This document shows positions 56,830 through 64,000 of a stretch of 64,000 nt of DNA, in pieces. Both the position numbers and the translations under genes were made by a program. Source of the DNA: Clostridium putrefaciens (lineage in GTDB: Bacteria > Bacillota > Clostridia > Clostridiales > Clostridiaceae); the NCBI RefSeq assembly GCF_900461105.1, contig NZ_UFWZ01000001.1, positions 1,860,001 through 1,924,000 of the forward strand. The letters run 5' to 3'. How positions within the stretch are numbered: the first letter of the stretch is position 1; every line of letters begins with the position of its first letter. The notes beneath the pieces were generated by a model. It worked only from the letters and a program-made list of their open reading frames with translations, was not told the DNA's origin and did no database searches.

Positions 56830-57354
56830 TTATTCTTCCTTAAAATCTTTAAATAACAAACTTGGCTGTATATCACTATTGTTTTGATACTTGCCACTTA
56901 TATATTTATCATAATCCCCTTCAATCTTGTGGTAATATATCTGACATATTTCCACTCCAGCATAAATCCTAATAGGTTGAATACAAAACATTTCAAGTGT
57001 CCAGTATCCATTAAATCCAACATCACCAAACCCTGCTGTTATATGAACAAATAGACCAAGTCTACCTACAGACGATCTCCCTTCTAGCATGGGAACGTAG
57101 TCTTGAGTCTTAGTATATTCTAATGTCCTACCAAGATAAAGCTTGTTAGGCTCTAATAAAATTCCCTCATTAGGTATAATAATCTTTTTTGCTTTATTCT
57201 CTTTCTTCATATCTAAGATATGGTTATCATAAACCAAAAGCTCATTATGAAGCTTTAGATTATAGCTGTTGGGATTAATTTGAGACTTATTAAAAGGTTC
57301 TATACATATTTCTTTTCCGATTTTATTTTGAATTTCTTTTCCTGATAATATCAA
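56830..57354 (-). CDS. dcd: dCTP deaminase
   Basis: Trimeric dUTPase-fold enzyme, dCTP to dUTP (or dUMP), 174 residues. INPNSYNLKLHNELL near the N-terminus, EGRSSVGRLGLFVHITAGFGDVGFNGYWTLEM (quoted in part: EGRSSVGRLGLFVH) holds the catalytic Glu region. The start is TTG 57352-57354 behind AAGGAGG; no ATG is near. The rnpB terminator lies just upstream. Confidence 0.93.
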   Translation of the reverse strand: MILSGKEIQNKIGKEICIEPFNKSQINPNSYNLKLHNELLVYDNHILDMKKENKAKKIIIPNEGILLEPNKLYLGRTLEYTKTQDYVPMLEGRSSVGRLGLFVHITAGFGDVGFNGYWTLEMFCIQPIRIYAGVEICQIYYHKIEGDYDKYISGKYQNNSDIQPSLLFKDFKEE

Positions 57355-57388
57355 AATTATACCTCCTTATTTATATCTATATATAAAA

Positions 57389-57415
57389 ATAACACTCAAC
57401 AAAAGCGAGTGTTAT
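57389..57415 (-). terminator. Terminator of rnpB
   Basis: ATAACACTC pairs with GAGTGTTAT (57389-57397 with 57407-57415) around nine bases; the minus transcript then runs into TTTTTATATA. It follows the RNase P RNA 3' end by a few bases. Confidence 0.8.
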
Positions 57416-57420
57416 AAGTA

Positions 57421-57791
57421 TGCGAGACAAACCTGTAAGCCGAGTTCTGTATTAAGCAATCATCTATCTAGGCCCATTGTTACCAATAGGCTCCAGCGAC
57501 GCACCCGAAGGCAGAACGAGCAGTTCCATTTACCTTCCTATTCGGTCTTGCTCCAGATGGGGTTTACATAGCCGCAAAGTCGCCAATGCGCTGGTGAGCT
57601 CTTACCTCGCCTTTCCATCCTTGCCAGTAGTCAAAGACTAACTCATCATCTTACGATGATTCTGGCGGTATCTCTCTGTTGCACTATCCTTAGAGTCACC
57701 TCTACTGGGAGTTACCCAGCACCCTGCTCTATGGAGCTCGGACTTTCCTCTCCTGAGAAATTCTCAGCAGCGATTGCTTGGTTTACTTGCA
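57421..57791 (-). ncRNA. rnpB: RNase P RNA
   Basis: Catalytic RNA of RNase P, which removes 5' leaders of tRNAs. On the minus strand the 5' half contains GAGGAAAGTCCGAGCTCC, then CAGGGTGCTGGGTAACTCCC and ACAGAGAGATACCGCC, and the 3' end reads AATACAGAACTCGGCTTACAGG. These are the conserved bacterial RNase P core elements. The P1 helix can pair AAACC near 57784 with GGTTT near 57430. About 371 bases; both ends are estimated from P1 and the flanking promoter and terminator. Confidence 0.95.
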
Positions 57792-57797
57792 AAAACA

Positions 57798-57826
57798 ATG
57801 ATAACACATTACGCAAAGAAAATCAA
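57798..57826 (-). promoter_or_regulatory. rnpB promoter
   Basis: -35 TTGATT (57821-57826), 17-base spacer, -10 TATCAT (57798-57803) on the minus strand, placing the start at about 57791. Confidence 0.7.
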
Positions 57827-57845
57827 AGTATTTCTTTAAATTTAT

Positions 57846-58652
57846 TTAAAATATTTCATAAGGTTCTTTTTCAACCTCAGAAAAAGATACCTTGACAGTT
57901 GAATCCTTTGATTTTATATGTTTTTTTATGTTTTTAGAAATAATTTTAAATAGTGGCCATTCACAGCTAAAATGGCCCAAATCTATTATAAATAATCCCA
58001 TTTCTTTATAATCACTAACGAAGTGATATGTAGTATCTCCAGTAATTATACACTGCGCACCTAAATTTCTAGCTGCTTCAAAATAGTCCTGTCCGCTTCC
58101 ATTTATTAATGCTATCTTAGTTATTTTATTATTTAAACTTCCAACAAACCTTATATTTTGTAACTGAAATTTTTCTTTAACTATAGAGCATAATTCCTTT
58201 GCAGTAGTAGCTGATGTAAGTTCTATTATTCGTCCTATGCCTGCCTCTTCTATACTTCTAGTAGATTTATCTATTATATAGGTATCTTTTATATTTAAAT
58301 CTAATAATTTTATCATGGTATCATTCATTCCATCTTTTACTGAGTCTAAATTTGTATGACTGCTATAAAGATTTATATCAGCTTTTATAAGTTCAATAAT
58401 CTTTTTCCCTTGAAGTGTTTCTGTGGTTATAGATGTTGGCTTTTTAAAAAGTAGAGGGTGATGTGATATTATCATATCTACACACTTTAACTTAGCCTCA
58501 TTTATAACATCTAAGTTACAATCTAAACAAAATAGAATAGATTTAACCTGACTTTCTTTATTTCCTATAATAAGACCTACATTATCGTAGGATTCCTTTA
58601 ATTCAACTGGTGCTATACATTCCATATAATCTATAATATCTTGCACTATCAT
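57846..58652 (-). CDS. Nif3-like dinuclear metal-centre protein (YqfO)
   Basis: 268-residue NIF3 family protein that forms a toroidal hexamer with two metals per subunit; some members are GTP cyclohydrolase-like. DNVGLIIGNKESQVKSIL near the start, the His pair in IISHHPLLFKKP, NLYSSHTNLDSV, and later IITGDTTYHFVSDYKEMGLFIIDLGHFSCEWP (in part GDTTYHF and GHFSCEWP). Reaction here unknown. It starts two bases after trmK ends, so the two are translated together. Confidence 0.88.
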   Translation of the reverse strand: MIVQDIIDYMECIAPVELKESYDNVGLIIGNKESQVKSILFCLDCNLDVINEAKLKCVDMIISHHPLLFKKPTSITTETLQGKKIIELIKADINLYSSHTNLDSVKDGMNDTMIKLLDLNIKDTYIIDKSTRSIEEAGIGRIIELTSATTAKELCSIVKEKFQLQNIRFVGSLNNKITKIALINGSGQDYFEAARNLGAQCIITGDTTYHFVSDYKEMGLFIIDLGHFSCEWPLFKIISKNIKKHIKSKDSTVKVSFSEVEKEPYEIF

Positions 58653-58654
58653 AA

Positions 58655-59341
58655 TTAAATTAACAACCTTTCTAACTTAATTTTAAAATCTTCTAAGAAC
58701 AACTTTCTATCAATTGAATTTACTGTATTACCTTTTAAATTTAATAGTATTTTATCTGATTGTTGTATTTTAGATATAATATACTCTTTTATTAATGGAT
58801 GATTTTTATCTATCAGAAGGGGACTTACAGTATAATATATATCTTCATTTGTTTTAAATCCATTACCACCATGTCTTATCTTAAAGAATTCATAGTAAAT
58901 ATCTTCATCTATGCACATTTCTTCATCTAAAATTTCAAAATTATTATTATAAAGGTACTCTCTTAATACCTCTGGATTCTGAGTTGGTTGCAAAACCAGG
59001 TATTGGAGGGTTTTAACCATACTTAAATTTTCTATAAGTATTTCTTTTATAAGATTTCCACCCATTCCTGCTATAATAACCCCTTGAACATTTTCATCTT
59101 TAATTGTGTTTAATCCTGATCCCTTTTTGCATTTTATTTTCTTTTCTAGTCCATAACTTTTAACATTACCTTTCGCTCTTTCTACTGGATGAGTATTTAT
59201 ATCAGACGCAATAGAAAAATTACAAATACCTCTTTCTATAAGATTTATTGGTATGTATCCATGATCAGTTCCTATATCAGCTATAGTGTTACACTGATCA
59301 CAAAGGTTAATTAGTTTATTTAATCTATTACTTAATTCCAT
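58655..59341 (-). CDS. trmK: tRNA (adenine-22-N1)-methyltransferase TrmK
   Basis: SAM-dependent methyltransferase for A22 of tRNA, 228 residues. Motif I TIADIGTDHGYIPINLIERG, then ASDINTHPVERAKGNV and GVIIAGMGGNLIKEIL, typical of TrmK (YqfN). C-terminal coiled coil. Start ATG 59339-59341. It lies downstream of sigA across a terminator, in the same order as in Bacillus (sigA-yqfN-yqfO). Confidence 0.92.
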   Translation of the reverse strand: MELSNRLNKLINLCDQCNTIADIGTDHGYIPINLIERGICNFSIASDINTHPVERAKGNVKSYGLEKKIKCKKGSGLNTIKDENVQGVIIAGMGGNLIKEILIENLSMVKTLQYLVLQPTQNPEVLREYLYNNNFEILDEEMCIDEDIYYEFFKIRHGGNGFKTNEDIYYTVSPLLIDKNHPLIKEYIISKIQQSDKILLNLKGNTVNSIDRKLFLEDFKIKLERLLI

Positions 59342-59368
59342 ACTTCTTTACTTTCCTCCCTTAAATTT

Positions 59369-59414
59369 AAAAAGTCCTCACTCAAAATTATTATATTTTG
59401 AATAAAGACTTTTT
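59369..59414 (-). terminator. Terminator after sigA
   Basis: AAAAAGTCxTxACTCAAAA-type arms (59369-59387 and 59396-59414) pair with a few mismatches around an eight-base loop, with A and T tracts at the base. It ends the dnaG-sigA transcript. Confidence 0.7.
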
Positions 59415-59435
59415 AAAATTACTCTCTTTTACATT

Positions 59436-60524
59436 TTAATCTAAATAATCTTTTAATTTCTTGCTTCTGCTTGGATGCCTTAACTTTCTTAATGCCTTTG
59501 CTTCAATTTGTCTTATTCTCTCTCTTGTTACATTAAACTCTTTTCCTACTTCTTCAAGAGTCCTTGCTCTACCATCATCAAGTCCAAATCTAAGCCTCAA
59601 TACTTTTTCTTCTCTTGGTGTTAGTGTATCTAAAACACTTATCAATTGCTCTTTAAGCATAGTAAATGCAGCCGCCTCCGCTGGAGCTAAGGCATCATCA
59701 TCTGGTATGAAGTCTCCTAGATGACTATCTTCTTCCTCTCCAATAGGAGTTTCTAGGGATACTGGCTCTTGAGCTATTTTCATAATTTCTCTAACCTTTT
59801 CTACTGGCATATCCATTATAGTTGCAATTTCTTCTGGCTGAGGTGATCTCCCAAGTTCTTGAAGCAGTTGTCTTTCAACTCTTATTAATTTGTTTATAGT
59901 TTCTACCATGTGAACTGGGATCCTAATAGTTCTTGCTTGATCTGCAATTGCTCTAGTAATTGCCTGCCTTATCCACCATGTAGCATAGGTACTAAATTTA
60001 TAACCTTTTCTATAATCAAACTTTTCTACTGCTTTTATAAGCCCTAAATTACCTTCTTGTATAAGGTCTAAGAACATCATCCCTCTACCTACATATCTTT
60101 TGGCAATACTTACTACAAGCCTAAGATTAGCTTCCGCTAACTTCTTTTTAGCAGCTAAGTTCCCCTCTTCTATTTTCATTGCTAAATCCACTTCTTCTTG
60201 GGAGGTTAAAAGTGGCACTTTTCCTATTTCTTTTAAATACATTCTTACAGGGTCATCTATAGAAACACCTTCAGGTACTGATAAATCTACAGTTGTCTCT
60301 TCTGGTGTAGCTTCCTCTTGTATATCTCCGTTTATCTCTATTCCTAATGATTCTAATACTTCGTATATCTTTTCAATCTGTTCTGGATTTAAATCTATTT
60401 CATCAAGTTCATCCATAATTTCTTTGTAACTTAATGAGCCAGCCTTCTTACCCTTTTCCATAAGTTTTTTAACTAAAGCCATTTTTTCGCCTTTGTCTTT
60501 AAGTGACTTTCCTAACTCCGCCAT
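59436..60524 (-). CDS. sigA: Principal sigma factor SigA (RpoD)
   Basis: Housekeeping sigma-70, 362 residues. Region 1.1 is short (to about 70). [16 protein letters not shown] starts region 1.2, [19 protein letters not shown] and [24 protein letters not shown] cover region 2, and [22 protein letters not shown] is the -35-binding helix of region 4. Start ATG 60522-60524. It follows dnaG by two bases, the classic macromolecular-synthesis operon. Confidence 0.97.
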   Translation of the reverse strand: MAELGKSLKDKGEKMALVKKLMEKGKKAGSLSYKEIMDELDEIDLNPEQIEKIYEVLESLGIEINGDIQEEATPEETTVDLSVPEGVSIDDPVRMYLKEIGKVPLLTSQEEVDLAMKIEEGNLAAKKKLAEANLRLVVSIAKRYVGRGMMFLDLIQEGNLGLIKAVEKFDYRKGYKFSTYATWWIRQAITRAIADQARTIRIPVHMVETINKLIRVERQLLQELGRSPQPEEIATIMDMPVEKVREIMKIAQEPVSLETPIGEEEDSHLGDFIPDDDALAPAEAAAFTMLKEQLISVLDTLTPREEKVLRLRFGLDDGRARTLEEVGKEFNVTRERIRQIEAKALRKLRHPSRSKKLKDYLD

Positions 60525-60526
60525 AC

Positions 60527-62293
60527 TTACTCCCTCCCTTCTGCTTTTTGAATTTTCATAAGTTCTGTTGTTAACCTCATGGACTCATCTATATTACCGC
60601 TTAGTTCCAATTCTTTCATTCTAATCATAATTTTGTTTTTCGACTCCTCTAGCCTATAATTTTTAATCTTTTCAAAATAATCTTTAACAACCTTTACCTT
60701 ATCACTATCTTCGTCTAAAGGCTTAACTTCTTTAATAAGTGTCCATTCTTTAATACTTTCAGCATCGTCACATTTAGATTCAATATATTTATATCTATCT
60801 ATTCCTTTTATATGTTCACTATCTAATATAAAATCAAGTATCTTTTTATGTGTATCTATTATAAAACTATCTTTTCCCATATTTTCTTTAATATATTCAT
60901 ATATTTGTATATCTTCTATCATTAAGTTAAGTAAACTTCTTTCAGCTTTTACATAAGCTGGTTCTAAATATGATTTTGAACCAAAACCTTCTGTGCTATT
61001 CACTTTTTTATTAGATTGAATTTCTTTATTATTAAGTTTCTTAACACTATCATAAAATGATTGCTCTTTTATTCCTGTTTGCTCCGACACCTTTTTTATA
61101 TAAATATCCTGCTCAATAGGATTCAAATCTTCAACTATCTCTGTAACTTCCTTTGCATATTGAATTAAGTCTGTCTCTTTAAATAGATTTTTGTTCTCTT
61201 TTGCTCTATTTAATTTATAATCTATCAATGGAACTGAATTCGATATTAATTTTAGGAACTCTTCCTTTCCATGAATTCTTACATATCCATCTGGATCTTT
61301 ACCATCAGGTACTGTAAGAACTTTTACATCAAGACCTACCCCTTTTAATACATCTAGTCCTCTAAGCGTAGCATTTTGGCCTGCAATATCTGCATCATAA
61401 GCTATAATAGCCGTGTCAGCATACCTTTTTAATAATCTAGCCTGGTTTACGGTAAGTGCAGTCCCAAGAGATGCAACCACATTGGTTATTCCAACTTGAT
61501 GAAGTGATATACAATCCATATACCCCTCTACGATAACGAGACATCTATCTTTATTATCTTTTATAGCAAAGTTAAGTCCATAAAGATTAGTCCTTTTTGA
61601 AAATATCTGTGTTTCAGGTGAATTTAGATATTTAGGTTTAGAGTCATCTAGCACTCTACCTCCAAAACCTATAACTTTTCCACGATGGTCAAAAACAGGA
61701 AACATGACCCTATTTCTAAACCTATCATAAAAACCACCTTTGTCTTTAGCTATAGCAAGGCCTGCTTCACTTACTAATTCATTAGAAAATCCCTTCCTTT
61801 TCAAAAAACTAAGTAACTCCTCCCAGTTATTTAATGAATATCCAAGTCCAAACCTTCTTATTGTTACTTGTGTTATACCTCTTTTTAGAAAGTATTCTTT
61901 TTCTTTTAAGTTATTATTTAAATTGTTGAAAAAAAACCTAGCTGCTTCCACGTTTATCTTATATAAAATATCCTTTTTATCTTTTACCTTTTTATCTTTG
62001 CCTTGTTCTATACTTATATTAGCCTTTTCTGCAAGATACTCTATAGATTCTACATAAGACAAACCTTTAGTTTTCATCACAAAGGTGATAACATTACCTG
62101 CTTCTCCACAACCAAAGCACTTATAAATTTGTTTATCTACTGACACACTAAAGGATGGTGTTTTTTCATTATGAAAAGGACAAAGCCCAAGATAATTTCT
62201 TCCTGAATGCTTTAACTTAACCTTTTCAGATATAATATCTACTATATCATTTTGTTCTTTTATCCTTTCTATTACTTCTTCTGGTATGGCCAA
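60527..62293 (-). CDS. dnaG: DNA primase
   Basis: Makes RNA primers for replication, 588 residues. The start is TTG 62291-62293 ([15 protein letters not shown]), seven bases behind GGTGGG; the GTG upstream is part of that SD. Zinc-binding [13 protein letters not shown] and [10 protein letters not shown] (first 65 residues), TOPRIM core with [16 protein letters not shown] and [16 protein letters not shown], and a C-terminal helicase-binding domain are present. A weak hairpin (62312-62337) precedes it; no clear promoter was found. Confidence 0.95.
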   Translation of the reverse strand: MAIPEEVIERIKEQNDIVDIISEKVKLKHSGRNYLGLCPFHNEKTPSFSVSVDKQIYKCFGCGEAGNVITFVMKTKGLSYVESIEYLAEKANISIEQGKDKKVKDKKDILYKINVEAARFFFNNLNNNLKEKEYFLKRGITQVTIRRFGLGYSLNNWEELLSFLKRKGFSNELVSEAGLAIAKDKGGFYDRFRNRVMFPVFDHRGKVIGFGGRVLDDSKPKYLNSPETQIFSKRTNLYGLNFAIKDNKDRCLVIVEGYMDCISLHQVGITNVVASLGTALTVNQARLLKRYADTAIIAYDADIAGQNATLRGLDVLKGVGLDVKVLTVPDGKDPDGYVRIHGKEEFLKLISNSVPLIDYKLNRAKENKNLFKETDLIQYAKEVTEIVEDLNPIEQDIYIKKVSEQTGIKEQSFYDSVKKLNNKEIQSNKKVNSTEGFGSKSYLEPAYVKAERSLLNLMIEDIQIYEYIKENMGKDSFIIDTHKKILDFILDSEHIKGIDRYKYIESKCDDAESIKEWTLIKEVKPLDEDSDKVKVVKDYFEKIKNYRLEESKNKIMIRMKELELSGNIDESMRLTTELMKIQKAEGRE

Positions 62294-62463
62294 TAATTTT
62301 CCCACCTATCCTAATGCATAATTTAATTAAGGCATTATGTATTCGACATAAAATATCATATTCCTTTTTATTTTGTTTGTTTTTTGTAATATTATAATAC
62401 TTTAAAGAATATAATAACCTTTTAATTATATATTCTTCATAAATCTTAAATATCCTTCAAATT

Positions 62464-62485
62464 TATATATATATATATATATATA
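62464..62485. repeat. (TA)11 microsatellite
   Basis: Eleven TA units in the gap between dnaG and dgt. The rest of this 238-base gap is AT-rich with no gene. The tract could vary in length but regulates nothing obvious. Confidence 0.7.
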
Positions 62486-62543
62486 CTCTTATAAATTCAT
62501 TAATAGTCTGCCCATAATGCTAGTAAAATTATCCCTAAATTAC

Positions 62544-63575
62544 CTAATATATTACAAACTTTGGAACATAAATTTTATTAAACGCTAAAAGACAATAATC
62601 ATCGCTCATTCCAGCAATATAATCTGTAACGCCTCTTTCTCTTCCTTCTCTTTCTACAATTTCTTTATATAGAGTAGGCATTTTTTCTATGTTTTTAATA
62701 TAATAATTATAAACATTATATAAAACAAACTTTGCTTTATTTCTCTCTTCTTTTAATATATTCCCTAAATATATATTTTCAAACATAAACTTTCGAAGTT
62801 CTATCAATGACTCATTTACAAAACCACTTAAAGATACTTCTATAATTCCCTTTTCTATGTTATCTAATGTATTATAAATACAATCATTAACCAAAGTATT
62901 TATCCGTTGTCCATGTGTACAGCCAAGAACCTTGATTATATTTTTAGGGATATCCGAGGTATTAAGTATTCCTTCTCTTACAGAATCATCTATGTCATGA
63001 TTTACATAGGCTATTTTATCACTATATTTTACTACTTGTCCTTCTAAAGTCATAGCTTTATTATTAGTGAGTTTAGAAAATCCACTGTGTTTTAAAATAC
63101 CATCTAAAACTTCTATGGTTATATTTAACCCTCGTCCATCCTTCTCTAGACATCTTAAAACCCTAACACTTTGCTCGTTGTGTTTAAATCCGTCTTTTAC
63201 AAGTTCATTTAATGCCTCCTCACCACTATGCGCAAAGGCTACATGTCCTATGTCATGTCCAAAAGCAATAGCTTCAATAAGATCTTCATTTAATCCAATG
63301 CCCTTTCCTATAGTCTTAGATATCTGAGAGACTTCTAATGTATGTGTGAGTCTAGTTCTATAATGGTCTCCTGATGTCTTTATATATACTTGCGTTTTAT
63401 GTTTTAACCTTCTAAAAGACTTACTATGAACTATTCTATCCCTATCAACCATATAAGGAGTTCTGATTTTATCTAATTGCTCTTCTTTTTCTCTTCCCAC
63501 AGTATCTTTTGAAAGGGCAGCACCTTTTATAAATATGGTTTTTTCATTCATTTCAATTTTCTCTCTGATAATCAA
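62544..63575 (-). CDS. dgt: dGTP triphosphohydrolase-like protein
   Basis: HD-domain hydrolase of the dGTPase family, 343 residues; releases triphosphate from dNTPs. [21 protein letters not shown] then [18 protein letters not shown] (His), [21 protein letters not shown] (HD) and [14 protein letters not shown] (Asp). The start is taken as TTG 63573-63575 (MIIREKIE), seven bases behind AAGGGGTG, which matches how homologues begin; ATG 63579-63581 lies too close to the SD. Adjacent to dnaG-sigA as in many clostridia. Confidence 0.88.
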   Translation of the reverse strand: MIIREKIEMNEKTIFIKGAALSKDTVGREKEEQLDKIRTPYMVDRDRIVHSKSFRRLKHKTQVYIKTSGDHYRTRLTHTLEVSQISKTIGKGIGLNEDLIEAIAFGHDIGHVAFAHSGEEALNELVKDGFKHNEQSVRVLRCLEKDGRGLNITIEVLDGILKHSGFSKLTNNKAMTLEGQVVKYSDKIAYVNHDIDDSVREGILNTSDIPKNIIKVLGCTHGQRINTLVNDCIYNTLDNIEKGIIEVSLSGFVNESLIELRKFMFENIYLGNILKEERNKAKFVLYNVYNYYIKNIEKMPTLYKEIVEREGRERGVTDYIAGMSDDYCLLAFNKIYVPKFVIY

Positions 63576-63720
63576 CTTCATCACCCCTTATTATTAAATT
63601 CTATAATATTATTAAAAAATCCTCTATTTAAGATATATATAATATTAAAATTGACTTTCTAGTATATTCTGAAATTTAAAGTAATATTATTATAGTGAAT
63701 TAATATTTAGGAGTGTTATA

Positions 63721-64000
63721 ATGCCATCAGAAGCAAAAAGGATTTCCTATGAATTATTATTAGAAAGCAATATAAAAAAAGTAATACTTCCTTACTATGA
63801 TTTGCAAAACTACGAGGTTACACAAATCAAATTTAAAGATACTGATAAGCAAAGAGCTGTTTATAAAATAGATAACGGCATAAATTCTTACTGTTTAAAA
63901 AAGGTATATTACAATATAGAAGAATTATTATTTGTATATTCTGCAATGGAGTGGTTATATAGAAATAAAATCAATGTTCCAAGAATTCTCTCAACAAATA
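63721..64000 (+). CDS. CotS-family spore coat protein, 3' end outside window
   Basis: The first 93 codons of a gene on the plus strand, starting ATG 63721-63723 behind AGGAG. The residues (LLLESNIKKVILPYYDLQNY, KVYYNIEELLFVYSAMEWLY) match the start of CotS/YtaA spore coat proteins, which have a kinase-like (APH) fold. The kinase core would lie beyond base 64000. No confident promoter was read upstream. Confidence 0.7.
   Translation, partial: MPSEAKRISYELLLESNIKKVILPYYDLQNYEVTQIKFKDTDKQRAVYKIDNGINSYCLKKVYYNIEELLFVYSAMEWLYRNKINVPRILSTN

Noticed and set aside
63650-63715. Sigma-A or sporulation promoter before the cotS-like gene
   Set aside because: TTGACT is present but no -10 at a usual distance, and no clear sigma-E or sigma-K pair could be read.

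Overview
The window is a low-GC, AT-rich chromosome segment from a spore-forming Clostridium-like Firmicute, most likely Clostridium sensu stricto; I cannot fix the species. Supporting signs are strong Shine-Dalgarno (SD) sites, very frequent TTG starts, sporulation genes (bofC, yunB, a cotS-like coat gene), an alanine T-box leader, a SCIFF peptide with its maturase, and the Firmicute gene orders sigA-dnaG, relA-dtd-hemZ-hisS-aspS and secDF-yajC-tgt-queA-ruvBA. Almost all genes lie on the minus strand, so operons read from high to low coordinates.

Region by region: 1-5500 holds the 3'-truncated RNase J gene, a Fur-family regulator, a DUF1292 protein, ruvX, ireB and alaS with its T-box. 5500-10600 holds a permease, a PRC-barrel protein, the Fe-S cluster genes iscR-nifS-iscU, and rarA. 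10700-22200 is the arginine deiminase pathway (arcA, argF, arcC), split by an 8-kb cluster: rhodanese lipoprotein, TVP38, Fe-S protein, TVP38, lipoprotein-dependent ABC importer (four genes) and a CDP-alcohol phosphatidyltransferase. That gene set closely mirrors the E. coli ydjXYZ-ynjBCDEF block of unknown function and is the best candidate here for an undescribed system. 22494-23708 is an IS30-family element. 23867-27600 holds a flavin reductase, glyA, a two-gene threonine/serine exporter and a CsoR-family repressor.

27700-37400 is a translation and stringent-response block: aspS, hisS, hemZ, an MBL hydrolase, dtd, relA, apt and a RecJ-like protein that has lost its catalytic motifs. 37400-46000 holds secF, secD, the SCIFF maturase and its 45-residue peptide, a small membrane protein, yajC, tgt, queA, ruvB and ruvA. 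Two copies of an unassigned 141-bp element lie at 37199-37339 and 43166-43306. 46100-50700 holds bofC-like, yebC, an intact ISAs1-family element with a 10-bp target duplication, yigZ and a nucleotidyltransferase. 50700-57400 holds hflX with an N-terminal JAMM-like domain, hpt, yunB, a class A penicillin-binding protein and dcd. 57400-64000 holds the RNase P RNA gene, nif3-like, trmK, sigA, dnaG, dgt and the start of a cotS-like gene.

No tRNA, rRNA, CRISPR array or prophage was seen. All coordinates, motifs and hairpins were read by eye; no folding, alignment or database search was run.
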